A stretch of 64,000 bases of DNA from Platerodrilus igneus (lineage: Eukaryota > Arthropoda > Insecta > Coleoptera > Lycidae). Each line of letters starts with the position of its first letter. Positions within the stretch are counted from its first letter, which is position 1. Below the pieces are notes generated by a model that saw only the letters and a program-made list of their open reading frames with translations, did no database searches and was not told where the DNA came from. The stretch is from assembly GCA_036346225.1 (NCBI GenBank), contig JARFIW010000170.1, forward strand, positions 7,812,501 through 7,876,500. Reading direction: 5' to 3'. Below, one piece after another: positions 23,500-35,971 of this stretch. Position numbers and translations under genes: made by a program.

Positions 23500-25234
23500 G
23501 TGTACTCAAACCAAATATTTCAAATATCAATAAATCAAAGTAACCTTCAATTTATGTCATAAACGTCAAACTTGAAGTTTTTATTATTTTGACAACGATC
23601 CTAGGTCATGGATCGAAATGTAAATAAAGATCATTTTAAAAACTATGAGTGGTTTAATTCCCAAAGAAGCTTAAGAAGCATGTACAACAGCTTCTACTTT
23701 ACCTTTAATACCAAAACCAAGTTGAATTGGTTCTAGTTTAATGCTTGCTTGAAGCTTCACGGACCATAGTACAAGCAACTTTAACAGCAGTACGTCGCAA
23801 TGTATCACCACATGCAATTGGTCGTATTCCTCCGTCCTTCTTTAATAAGGCAGTTAATGAGGCGCCATAGAATATTGGTAAGATTGATTTTGATAATTTA
23901 TCTTCTAAAACTTTGTCGATGAATTTTGCTAATGATTCTAAAAGGTTTGTTGGTCTGAGACAATTAATTCCATACCGGCGGAACCTCTTGGAAAACTGTT
24001 AATTGCTTTTTTATAGTTTTATGTGTGGTTAATTTAAGGTCATTATGAGAGATAAAATCATCAGATGGATCAAGTAGGTAGTTTGTCTCATTATTTGTTG
24101 AATGATGTTGTGATTCTATAGCAAACCATGTCTCTGAACAATTTTTTGCAATTTTTGCGGTTGAACAAATAAGCCTAGTTGCACCTCTAACGTCACCTTC
24201 GGACAATTTTTGTGTTAGTTGTTTACACAATTTACTTGCTCCTTCTTCCATAAAAGATCTTTAAGGAGCAGATTCACATGAATTGTCGATAAAAAGCTTT
24301 AAAGAATCGGTGTCATTTTCTTTAAAATAAGCCAAGTTGTTCTTTACGATTGTTGTTAGAGAGACCTTTTTGACTTTTTTGAAATATGAAGAACGCATCC
24401 AGAAAAAGGAAGAAGTCTTGACCATGAATAAAAATTATTTTGTATTGTAACTTTTCCAAGTAGATCTGACAATTCTTTACCAAAAGCAACCCTAGCGCCT
24501 TTAGGTATGAGTCTCCAGACTCAATTTTTTTAAATATTGTTTAGCCTTTGTAAAGCTATATTTTCAATATTTTCAGAAGATACTCTTCCATTTGTATATT
24601 CGGTTAATGATGTTTTGGTTTCTAATTTAAATAAAGTATTCTTTTTAGGTTTAATGTGTGTCATAGTATGATGTTTTTCTAAACCACGTTCAGAAACTGA
24701 ATTGTATTGACATATATTACAAGTAATCCAATCTTTTGGTCTATCATATGAATCATTATTTGAAAAATCATTTGACTTTGAGAGTGACATTCTTGAAGTT
24801 GTAGATTGCAATTTCTTTTTAGATGAGATTGAGCTACATCTTGCTTCATTTTCATCTTTCTTTGCGATTTTCCAATTCTTAGTTTTTATAGAAAATCTGT
24901 CATCATTTGGATATTTTAATTCTAGGTAATCATCTTCTGAGGAACATAAGGATGACATTTTCTTAAAAATAATATAGGTTTTATCTTGTTTATATTTATA
25001 GGATTCTTAAATTTAAAATCCCCATTTTGAACTCTGATTTACATATACATAGATTTGGATAGAAGTCACTCAAAATTCATTATTGTCTATAGTTGTCATT
25101 CACAATTTAAAAATTGATCACAAAATTCAATTTTGGTTCCGATGTGGGATAATTGTGATAGTGTAAGCACTCAATAAATCAAAATATAACGTTAAAACTC
25201 AACTTTTATAAATAAAAACGGCAAAATTTTTAGT

Positions 25235-25800
25235 TTAAAAATGTTCATAGCATTTTTAACTTGTTATTAGACCTCATTACTGTATGATTGCATTCAAATG
25301 GACGTTCGTTAGTATGGGAACGCATATGAATTTTCAAGCTATTTTTACGAGATGCAGAATAATTTATATAAAGCAGAATAATTACATAAAGTACACGTGA
25401 ATGGACATTCATTTGTATGGGATCGCAAATGAGCTTCCAAACTACTTTTACAAAATGCAGAATAAGTACATAAATTGTATGCAAATGAACGTTGAATGGT
25501 ATGGGACTCCATATCAATTTTAAAGATAGATTCACGAGGTGTAGAATAATTACATAAGTTGCATACGAATGGACATTCGTTGATATGCGAAAGCATAGTC
25601 TTTTTGGAGTACAGTTCTTGATACAGTATAATCAGACAATTTCATACAAATACACATTCCTTAGTATCGAAGCGCATATAAAACCTTAAATTATTTTTAC
25701 AAGATGCAGAATGCTAGTATGTGAAGGCATTCCAATGAGCGTTAAAATTCTGAATAATTACAAAAATTATATGCCACAAAATGACCGTAAAAAGTTACAC
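25235..25800 (-). pseudogene. C2H2 zinc-finger array remnant
   Basis: On the minus strand, successive fingers with the linker SHTNERPFEC / SHTNECPFTC are recognisable: CNLCNYS..HTIQRSF, LCTYSAFCKSSLEAHLRSH, CTLCNYSAL, then after a frameshift NYSASRKNSLKIHMRSH. Spacing is the usual 28 residues. Upstream (25600-25800) further fingers are decayed. Typical DNA-binding zinc-finger protein sequence, here broken by stops and frame changes. It ends about 280 bp upstream of the RT/RLE frame in the same orientation. It may be a host ZNF fragment; a link to the retroelement cannot be excluded. Confidence 0.7.
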
Positions 25801-28604
25801 ACTAGATAGTTTTTAGAGATGAGACCACACAGTATTTACATAAATCATTACTGTATTCAAAAAGCATAATCCAAAATCTTCTGTTGTGGGTCGACTTGGT
25901 TGAATGTTCATAAGAGCATTTTGTTTTAATCCACGTCTTTTGTTAGTAAAACAACAGATTTGCAGAATAATTAAAATTTATGCATGTAGGTATTGTTACG
26001 AGCTACTATTAGGCAACCCGTTGTAACGATTTTATTTCCTATCAAGATGTGTTCATATAATTAAGCTATTTATTTAATAAAAAACAATATAATGCATAAT
26101 AATGCTACACAATCCACTAAATAAATACTACCTATTGTCCAATAAAATATTAGCTTTCAATTCAATTTAAAATTTAATTTATACGGTGACAAAATAAACT
26201 TTTCATTTAGTGTCATTCCTAGAGCTCCCTCTGTTAGGCAATTGTAAGGTTAATCTTGTTTTCGGGCGGTAACTCGCGTGACATGAGCACTTTCAATACA
26301 GCTGTGGTGAAAACAAGTCGAATTGTGCCTTGAACCCGAGGAATGGCGTTTGCAGTATCTACGTGTTGGAAGCACGTGCGATTTAAGTTGTTTTTAGGAG
26401 AGAATGTCATCTTCGAAGGGCATTTTGTGTTGTCCACTTGCTGGAACATAGCTCGTAGATGACGAGAAATTATTTTGGTTGAAGGGCCGTGGTTAACAAG
26501 CAACTTGGGATATAGTATTCAACTTTTGATATAATATTTAACTTGGAAATAATGTTCGTAACTTTAATTTATACGTAGCGCAACCTTAATTAATATGCAG
26601 TTTGTAAATGATATGAAAATTGGAAATGATGTTTAGCTTTGAAAAAACATGCAACCTTTAGTTCACAGAAGTTTGGTTTAACGTAATTTTAATAAATGCA
26701 CAAAAAGAAAATATAAGAATTTACGCTTTGTTCGAGTGTGGATCTGACGAGATTCAATTACTTAAAATGATGCCCTGATGTAGTTTGGAGCTTCAGTAAG
26801 CAGCAAATTTAATTGTACTGAATTGGAGATTCCTTTATTTAAATGCTGACGCAAGACGCCTAGCAGGTATTTTTCTGTCAGATGAACATCTAGTATGTAG
26901 AAATTTGTTTTCGTATGGTGGCTGAATTATGGATATAGTAGATAGATAATTTTTTGTTTAATCAAGTTATTTGAACTTCAAAATAGGTCAAGGACAGACT
27001 ATATATATTTTTCAATATTAAGCAACAGGAACCTGTAAATTTTACATTTCTAAATCTTTTATTAATACACTAAAACTACGGAAGATGTCATTATGTGATA
27101 GAGAAAGTAAATTCTCCTATTTAAGAAAAATTAGAAATTAAACTTCTATGTTTACTATTTCAGTAATAGCTGACTGGAATAATTTATTGTGAGGTTATGG
27201 TAGATCTACCCAAACCAACAGATATTGTTATTTGTAAGTAATTGTTCAGAAAGCAACTTCAGGCTTAATCATTTTTAAATAAAATTTGGCTAGATATTTC
27301 TTATAGAAATGACCACATTTTAAACTAAATGGTACTGATTATATCCAGTACTTTTGTAAATAATTTTCATGAATTAAATTAATCAAAATTATATAAAAAA
27401 TGAAAAAATGTTTTGTAAAAAGCACGTTAACTGAATACAAGAGGAATAGATTTTTATTTTGATAAAGACTATTCTTTTTAATTAGAATGAATGAAAGTTG
27501 ATTTGAATTGAATTTAAAAATTTTAAGTATAAATGCACAAACAGTGCTATTCTTTGTTTAATCTGTTCACAGGTGTAGCAGTGAAGTATATAGGTCAAAG
27601 TCGAGCCATAAGGTAAGAAACTTTAGGGATTATGTTGTCTTTAATAAATTGTATAGCGGTTATTGAATAATGGTTTCCGCATTCGCGTTGTACAAGGGAC
27701 TTAAGTAAGTCTTCTTCGTATAGAAAAATTCGGTGGCGCCTTATTCTTCATATTTTTGGTCGCAATCCAACCCCGACCCACAGCTCATGTTCCACCCAGA
27801 GCATATAGTTCGACTAGCCGCTTTGCCTTTGAGATTTCCTCAACTTCGGGCCATTTTCCATCAGAACTTGCCGTGGGCTCTATTCGCTTACTGGAAATTC
27901 TCGTAAAATAAAACCCCTTAATATTAATAATAATAGATAGGCTATACCGTCAAACACATAACCGCCGCAAACACTGTATACTCTCTATGGGCCGGGAAGC
28001 TTCTAGCAATTTCTGGAGGATGAGTCATCCTTTTTAATTCACGGTATAAATAAGACCGATGATGAAGTACAGGGTTAGTGTATACCAGAATGTCGAATAT
28101 AAATTATATCGTGTATAGTTAAATAGTTGAGCTTTTAGAAGTCCAACATTAAACATAAATGTTATATGATGTGCACGTGTCTAATGTACATGCAGCTTGT
28201 AGAATACCTAAATAGACAAAAGTGTAATAAATAAATTATAGTAGTTGTCTTAGTGTTGTTAATGGACCTATGGTTAAGAAGTTATTTTAAGAAGATATTA
28301 GTGTTTGTAAATTCATGAGAGACTGAAAACATCTGTAAATAAAGCATATACTGTTAATTAGACTTGTGAACAGTGAGTAATAAGGACTCTTGTTATTACT
28401 TGTTTTAAATTGGTGAAACGCGGTAGTAGTAGCCCTCTATAATATAGTTAGTTGATCATTACGTTTTGAAAGTCCAATAAAAAAGATGCTTATACATTTT
28501 GGTCTTACACGAATAAAACTAGACTCAAAAATATAGGATGGCGTTTGGATTATTTTATTGTTTCTAAACGCCTATTAGATAATAATTAAGATATATTAAT
28601 GTAT
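25801..28604. other. AT-rich, no gene recognised
   Basis: No convincing coding sequence. An 89-residue minus-strand frame at 26234-26503 shows no motif. A relatively GC-rich patch near 27730-27900 could be part of an unidentified repeat. Confidence 0.45.
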
Positions 28605-28936
28605 ATAAACTTAATAATAATTATAATTAATAAAAATTTTATAGCATAATTTCAATGACGGCATAGAGTCGTATGAAGCTGAGTTCTGTAGTCTTAAACG
28701 TTGAGCAAAATTGGAACTAACTCAACATCAAACTGCGAATTTCCTTACTAACGAAAAACTTATGGCAAAATGAAATGTTTAACGGCTTGTCGAGAAAGAC
28801 CAGCAAAGAGAATTAATCCCGCGGGAGCTATGACTTTTGGTCGTGGGTTGTAGAGAGACTAAACAAGATGTAAGAACACCATCGAATTCTTTTAACATAA
28901 AAACGAACCAAAATAAATCAATATTTCTTTAAAACC
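28605..28936 (+). repeat. Dispersed repeat module B, second copy
   Basis: Matches 11803-12124 including GACGGCATAGAGTC, GGGAGCTATGACTTTTGGTC and the end ATATTTCTTTAAAAC. It starts at the same AACTTAATAATAATTATAATT junction where A and B meet in the first copy. Module A is absent here. Confidence 0.8.
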
Positions 28937-29338
28937 AGGAACTCGGAACCTTACGATATACACAAATGCATGGAATTTCAAACTTTGGATCAAAATTCTT
29001 ATCAGTGGTTTACCTAATATGGACCTTAATCAATGAGTACTGTACTCAAATACTTTCCTATGTATCACAAAACTCTAGTATTTGAATAATAAAATATTCT
29101 TATCATAACCTTTTTTAATAACAAGGTAAAGTCAAAAGATATGTTCTATTTTCTTATGGTTTGAAAAATTTTAATCAACATTGGCATTTTCAATAAAGTT
29201 TAGTATATAGTCGGGAAATGAAAGAAGGCCATCACGTAACTTTACTTGGATCTACAATACATGCAGGGCGTTCCGATTTGAGATTAGTTGTCAAATTATT
29301 AATAAAACACGCAAATTATTTGAGAATTATAAAAACTT

Positions 29339-29600
29339 TTATTGCAAATGAAAGTACAAATGTTCTGGGTTAGTAATAGAAGACAATATTTTGTAAGTGA
29401 CCACAACTGCTGTTATACAACAAGCCTCTATTCTTTTGCCAAAATTTTTGATAACATTCTGGCATAATTGCGGCTCAATTGCTTGATCCATCAATTGTTT
29501 GTGAGTCATTGGCATAGGCTTTTTTTTCAAATATCCCCTAAAGAAAAATCTAGAGGTGTTAGATCGCACGATTTACCGTTTAAATTGTGCTATTCGTCCT
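29339..29600 (-). pseudogene. DDE transposase C-terminal scrap (Tc1/mariner superfamily)
   Basis: The minus strand reads CDLTPLDFSLG then, one frame over, RGYLKKKPMPMTHKQLMDQA and IEPQLCQNVIKNFGKRIEAC. This resembles the SPDLxPxDFFLWGYLK...R segment at the third catalytic Asp and the following C-terminal helix of IS630/Tc1/mariner-type transposases in insects. Only this last part is present, and it is frameshifted. No termini found. Confidence 0.5.
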
Positions 29601-29653
29601 TTTTGCATGTCGTAAACTTGCACCCATGTCCAAAAGCGTTAAAAAACTATTAA

Positions 29654-32490
29654 AATTGTATTTTGAATTCATATATGAAGATTGTCCAAATCGTTCATAA
29701 CTAATTTATAATTAAATTTCATATATGCTTTCAAAATCTATATACCAATATCGTTTAAATCGTTTAAAATCTTATAATCTATTTACCATATGCTTTAATT
29801 CAAATAAAAACGTTATCTTGTCCTAATTCATCATTCTTCATTCTTTTAAAACCGTCTTAATTAACTACTTCAAAATCTTACTTCTTTAGAGTAGCAACAA
29901 CTTTCAAAAATCTCCTTACTATTTTATACTAACATCATGAGGTTTAAAACGAGTATTCAACACTAGTCATTTACCGTTCTCGTAATTGTTTGTATAGTAT
30001 TAAACCTTACTACGTCATAAAATCTAGAAAGGTGTAGACCACTCTGTGCGTTATTCCTACGTGCTGATTCGTTCAAATTTAGAGGATTCGTCAAAATGAT
30101 GCAACATTTATCAAACTTGAGGTTCAAATAGCCCGAGGCTACCATTAGTTAATACTTTTACACGCGTTATCAAGATTTATTGCTGCAATTCCTTCATTCT
30201 ACGGCTCTTATTGCTTCATTTATTACGTTCCTCAATTGTTAAATGAACGTTTAAATTCCTTATCTTATATTATGGACAATGTCACCTTGAATTTTTCTCG
30301 AAGGTGTTTAATGAAGCACGCTTTTCAATTTAAAATACGTTCCTCGTCAAAGATATCACTGCATGTTTAGCGTTACTGTACACGCGTCTTTACATTGCAA
30401 ACTGAAATTCTTTTAGAACATGTTTACGAAATCCTTTATAATGATCTCTCATCGAGTACTTCGATAGGAAATTTATGAATCAGGGCTTTTTTAAAACGTA
30501 TATTTACTTACGGAATATACTTTATTCTTATTAAAATACAATTAAGTTTTGCAACATGAATGAAATTTGTCGAAACTAAAATATATAGTTTGAAATCAAT
30601 CCCGCTAAGTTCACGTTTAGCGCCATATTTTTGCATTGATGAATAATTTTCTATTTTTATTTCTATTTGCCTACACTATTCAATTATTGACATTAAACTT
30701 TTAATACACACGCACACTTCTCTTCTCTCTCTCTAATAACTCACTTTTACTTTATAATTTCAAATTATAATCAACTTTCCTCATTTCCATCCATTACTTG
30801 AATTCTTTCAGTATATTTTCTACCTTTTATTCTATTTCGCATTCTCTCATGTTAATACAAATTCTACCAAATACCAAGTTCCTTCACCAAAAGATTTCCC
30901 TCGACATACATAAAATTCACAAAATATTGCAAAAAACGCTTATATCAAAATAACAATCTCAACAAAATATAGCATAAAAATTTCGGCTAGTTGAATCAAA
31001 TACACCACATAGTATCTATTAATGCTACCGTGCTCAAAGACAAACCAAAAGGGACTTTTTTAAATTGGTAAATACTCCCACCTACCAAAAATCCTTAACT
31101 GGTTGTTTGATAAATTCTTCGATATAAAGGTAGGATGTTAATTATTTGGTATACTGTTTTTCTCTATACATGTATCGCTAGAATATTGCTTTTGTGTAGT
31201 GAGCATGATTTGTTTTTTATTTATATAAGTATTGCAACGCATTTTAAGATCGATTTGGTTTAGGCGAGACTTATCGTCGTAGTTGGTTGCTCAGCAATAT
31301 GTTAGTCTAGACGAAACTCATGAAGAGTTGGTCGCTCAGCATTACGTATAGACGAGACTCGAGGTAAGTTTGTCGCTCTAGTAATTTTTCAATCATTTTT
31401 TTGAAGATGATGTTGAAGTTTTTGTTCATTAGTTTAGGTGAAGCTCAAAGGAGGGCTTGTCACCCTAGCAATTATATGCGTTGTAAAATATATTTTTTTG
31501 GTGTTCTTCAACAATTTTGTTATAAGTAAATTGAACCTTAATCACTGCTATCTTTTCATATATCGATTCAGACCACACTAGATTAAATAAAAATATTTTT
31601 AAATTCTCTCAAGCTTTAAGTACATCCAAAATTTTTCACGTTTCATTTCTTTAACGATCTACCTAATGTTTTTGCCCCTGCTATGAATTAGTTAACTTTA
31701 TTCGGCCATTTCTTTTCTTATACAGCACCTACCTTCTACACTTTTGCTTAAACTAGCTATCTTTTTGCTGCCTGTTGACTTCCCTTGAATTTATTGTTAG
31801 TTGCATATCTGTTTATTATCTAGGTCCCCCAGTATAACTGTGTCGCTTTATTTAATTAATCCTCGCACCTTTTCTACAACAGATTATTTTGTTTTTAGCA
31901 TTTATCTTACATTGTTTAATTTTGTGGTGATTGTCGTAACTTTGGTTGCAATGACTCGTTGAATTTTTTAATTGGTTTTAGCTGATGTTGAGTGGATGCT
32001 TTATTCTTTGGGCTCACATACGAGCCGCGGCCTATGCCATTGTAAAAAATAGTCCATATTTGCAGTTGCAAAAAACTAGGACTTTCTATTCCAAGCGTTT
32101 TTCTTCTGAATTATTACAGTCGCCCACCTTATCCTTTATCATTACTTGTTTTCTCCTTCTATTAAATCACCAGAACATATAAACATTTTTTTGTTGTTTT
32201 TTATTAAACTTCGTGGTGAGGTGCTATCGCTTTTTATTGATATCTTATCGAATTCTCGGTTATTTTAGCATATTGGGACAGTGTGTTTGTATTTAACTGC
32301 TTACAGTTAGGCATTTTTGTGTGTTTATGGCGTTACCGTTTCTAAAAATTACCTTGAAACAGTTGGTTTTTGTGTGAAGGCATCAGTAGTGATACTTTTA
32401 AGCTGTTGTTTCAACTCTTGTCTGATTTTCTTATCGTAGTGGATGCACTCGTTAGAGTCTAGAATTTTTTTTAACTTATGTCTTAACTTA
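29654..32490. other. AT-rich, no gene recognised
   Basis: Contains a set of four diverged repeats (31261-31470), each with a GACGAGACTC-like start and a TTGGTCGCTCAGCAATT-like end. Otherwise no coding or repeat signal was identified. Confidence 0.45.
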
Positions 32491-34092
32491 CCTAAATAAC
32501 GGCTTCAAGGAGCCACTCTATCTTGTATATTAGGGAAGGATGACACAACGCCTTGGTGAGCTAGGGAATTCTACGCTATATTTTTAATGTATATAGTCGT
32601 AGCGTGCCTTAGCGTGCTGGGACGTTTTGGATCCACTTATTATCTAGTTTTATCTTAAAATCTTTATCTTACCTATTACCTTTAATAATAGCTTGAGCTT
32701 AATATCTTTATCTTATCTATTATCTTTAATAATAACTTGAGATCTTGCCTTATCTTTTTTTGTTTTCCTAACGTTTGGTATTTATGATCAGACGTAGGAA
32801 TTATTTTTTGAATATTGAGTGAAGAAGCTAACATGATGGTAGCAATGCAATTTGTTAGGTTAGTAATGTACGAAATTAGTAAAATGGTACTGTTGGTAAA
32901 TTTGTTAATTCACAACCATGTCATGAACAAGTTTTGATGTGTATTGTTTATTAAGCCAGAGTGCCAGTACATAAAAATTTGCTAAAGTGCAGAGTAACTT
33001 GCTCTTTTGGACATTTTAAAATTTGGGCTTTTTCTTGCCAAAGGAAAAACAGTTTATATGCAATGCTTTTGTGCGTTTGCACTTAAAACCTGTAATGTTA
33101 GCTTTAGTTATAGTATATATGCTAGGCGACTTGTCGCATTTGTTTTAGTTTTAGTAGTGTTTCTTGCTCTCCGACAAATTTGTGCTGTTGATTATAACTG
33201 CGCCACATTAAAGACTCGTGTGTGCACTTATAGATGTAGTTCAAAAAACAATGGTGCTATACATTCCGTTTCCTGGTTAATCGTAAGACGTGCTATCGGT
33301 TGAAAAAACCAGATGGTGCCTAAAATGTACATTTTCTAAAATTTAAGTTAGGGTATATGTAGGTTAGTTAGGATTTAGATTTTAAGCTTTTACCGTGCTG
33401 TCATTTTCTTTTTTTAAGATTTTTTTCTTTTATGGCTGTGTCGCGATTGTTACACGCCGAAAATCGTCTATGTATCATATTTAGTTTAAGTTTAAATTTG
33501 TGAGTAAATTCCCGCCATTATTTCAAATAGACTTGTGCATTTCCGTCGTTTCGGACAGTTCCGTTTGCGCTAAAGGGAATGCGCAGACGCTTAGTGGTGG
33601 CGTAAATGCGCGGTTTGGACACGAGATTATTATTAGCCAACGAGGCGTCGAACAGTGACGTTTACCTGTGTCGTTCCTTTGTCTTTTCTCTTTCAGAATG
33701 TAGGTTTCTCTTTACCTCTACCTTCTATCGTTGCCTTCACCTTATTCCTTCGTCCTGCCTACAAACAAGAAGAGGGAAGACATTAAATCTGGATTCAACG
33801 ATAGCATAACGTAACCAACTCCCAAACAACACCCAAACGAGATACGTAGAAATCAGCACGGCCCCTGCGCAAGGATGACCGCGAAATCGTGAAGAGTTCC
33901 ACATTTTTGGGTGAGTGCCTTTTATCTTTTTTAGGGTGCAACTTGTATCACTGTAAACATATTTGGAATGTGATACAATTTGACACGAAATTATGTCGTA
34001 ATGTCGTTGTTGCGCAATAATGTGAACGTGGATAGTAACCGTGTTGTCAACTGTGGAAGTGGCTCTGAACACGCGCGCGCGGGGTTATAATA
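32491..34092 (+). mobile_element. LTR-retroelement 3' part, copy with embedded U6
   Basis: 32491-33448 aligns with the internal region of the element at 36164-39234 (37670-38623). Shared landmarks are GGAGCCACTCTATC, the 44-bp TTATCTTATCTATTATC repeats, and AACCATGTCATG. From 33449 (TGTTACACGCCGAAAA) a diverged LTR of the same family begins and seems to end at 34092 near GGGGTTATAATA. No left LTR was found. Coding capacity nil. Confidence 0.65.
33836..33908 (+). pseudogene. U6 spliceosomal snRNA pseudogene (3' two-thirds)
   Basis: Contains GCCCCTGCGCAAGGATGAC, the near-invariant U6 core that pairs with U4/U2, then CGCGAAATCGTGAAGAGTTCC and a T-run, matching the U6 3' stem and oligo-U end. 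The upstream ACAGAGA box is altered (ACGTAGA) and the 5' stem-loop is missing. It is therefore a pseudogene and cannot function in splicing. Confidence 0.85.
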
Positions 34093-35971
34093 GTTACGCG
34101 GGAATATAACAACCGTGGACTAGTTTCCCTCGACAAGCTTAAGGCTTATATTGTCGAAGTCAGTTTGGAGTCTAACGAAGAATCCGACTGTAGAACACCC
34201 GAGTACTCAAAAGGAATGACAGGGCGTGATTAACAAAGGTTGTTAGACGGAAGCTTGCATTAAACCTTTTTGTAACCGTTTTTTAACAGGTTGAACGATT
34301 CTGGTCTAGCTAAAAATATGTACATACTTGTAAAGAGCGATACACTAATTGGCCACTTTGTTTTTTTTATGAAATCTAGGAAATTTCTTGAACGAGTTGG
34401 ACGCTGATTGTTGACATGTATCGTGTATTGTGTAGTAACTTTGTTTTGTGTGTTGGTTCTATATTCTAGAGGTTGTATTATTATACATAGGTCAACCAGG
34501 ACGTGGATGATGGTAGCATGACTGTAAACGACCTCATGCACGGTCGTGACCTTCTCACTCACAGGAAGGTTGCCAACCGAGGCACGTAGCAGCCGGACTA
34601 CCTTTGGAATGATAAAATAAATTAAGAGCACCACTGCAGAGTTAGTTGAAAATATACCTTTCTTGAGAATGCTTGTTTTACTTGTTGCAACCGGTTTTTT
34701 TTAAGTCAAAGTTCTCATTAATATTAATTATACATGAAATCTACTATACTGGATGTGTCTATATTTAGTCTCGCCATCCAAATTTACTATTTTGTCCTTT
34801 CTCATCTAATTTACCTCTAGCGTAACGCAACGCGTTTCAAGTAGTGTTAAATAATTTCTTCTGCTGAGGTTCCGTGTTTGTCAGTGTGGTTGTTGTGCCA
34901 AAGATGCCAAAGTGTATATCATTCCATTTTTGTTACCTGTATTGTTTTTACGACTAAAAGGAGATACAATAACTGCTGCCAACTTAACACATGAAAAACT
35001 ACGCTCAATTTAAAAATGACGGTTCTTAATGGACAATCCAATATTCGTACTGAAATTTATAGCTTAATACTGAATAAAATCAAATAGCTATTTTATTATT
35101 CAATATTCTAGAAAGAGTAAAATTCCCATTGCATCAGGACAATAAGATTATTCAGCAAACATCAGACAACAAGTTGTAATAAAACAACTGCTGACAGAAG
35201 CATTCGATTTAACCGTTTGATTCAGAGATGCAACTCCAACGAGCTTCGAGTTTCCTGAATACAAACAAACATGACGATCTTCCGGTCAGTCGCCAATCTT
35301 ACTTCCGTAAACATTATTTTCTGAGATATCCTTAATTTATTTCGTTCGACAGTAGGCGCTTTAGACAATCTATGGCTAGATTTAGAAAACTTCACTTACG
35401 GCACAACTTTGTAGATTTAATATAAATTTAGGGTTTCCAGTAACTCTAGAATCAAGTACTAGTTGCAAGAGTAGGGTGTCTCGGTAATTGTATAAAACGC
35501 TGTACGTCTAAGCTTTATTATTGATTTTCTGATAATGGCATTTAAACCCATCAGCGTTATATAAATATTATTCATAAGTGACAGCACTAGTCTAGTAATC
35601 CATATTCAGAAGAATATTTGAAAAGCAATATTTCAAAATATCAAAACTAAGATTGATATAGGTACAGAATAATAACTCGGGTGCAGGTTTGATTCTTTCA
35701 CTGCACTAATAAGCGCCGATAAAACGATTACTCTGCAATATTGAGGCAAATATCACCATTTACAGTAGACAGAACGGTGGTTTCATTTCCCCGCATCATC
35801 CCACTTGTATAATAATTTAATACTGATACACCTTTTTTCCACGATGGTAAGAAAATTTAAATATCTGCGTCCTCCGTAAGAGAGAATGAGGGACTTTGCT
35901 ACTAAAGATTGTGTAGCTTGACAGGGTGTGTGAATCTGTTCGTCCCACAGTTCCTATGCTTGCAAATACGT
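34093..35971. other. No gene recognised
   Basis: A 124-residue minus-strand frame (34260-34634) has no recognisable domain. The rest is AT-rich and non-coding. Confidence 0.45.

Larger units (their letters stand above)
19720..23677 (+). mobile_element. Penelope-like element with inverted head
   Basis: Encodes RT plus GIY-YIG endonuclease. Flanked by the target duplication GCATGTACAGCAG (19707-19719) and GCATGTACAACAG (23678-23690). Structure: an inverted partial copy of the pseudo-LTR (19724-19910), a forward pseudo-LTR running into the ORF (about 19914-20166), the coding region, a 3' UTR, then a second forward pseudo-LTR (about 22940-22986 and 23504-23677). That last copy is itself split by a 513-bp LTR-like insertion. 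Pseudo-LTRs, inverted 5' fragments and variable target duplications are known for Penelope elements. Confidence 0.88.
17914..24958 (-). pseudogene. RLE-type non-LTR retrotransposon RT, split by Penelope insertion
   Basis: Large reverse transcriptase gene whose two parts (24958-23691 and 19706-17914) become contiguous when the Penelope element and one target duplicate are removed. In order: an N-terminal C2H2 finger (C-x2-C-x12-H-x4-H, about 24660-24727); a linker with EGDVRGATRLICS (about 24190); RT with LGFGIKG, QQGDPLGALLFSLSL (19535) and catalytic WYLDDGTIGG (about 19440); a thumb region (ATLPCNLGGLGIRG, 18930); a zinc knuckle C-x-C..H-x4-C (about 18475-18525); then a restriction-like endonuclease domain with KRPDGV (18340) and KVKKYRYL (18185). 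The Asp usual in the WD motif is Asn (AWN). The tail QRLSIEI..RGNAAAVL matches the family C-terminus. Many stops and frameshifts. Clade not assigned. Confidence 0.8.

Noticed and set aside
31000..32000. CRISPR-like repeat spacing in the region of the four diverged repeats
   Set aside because: Repeats are imperfect, spacing is irregular, and the window is clearly eukaryotic.
34260..34634. 124-residue minus-strand frame as a possible gene
   Set aside because: No motif, start context or second copy was found; too weak to annotate.
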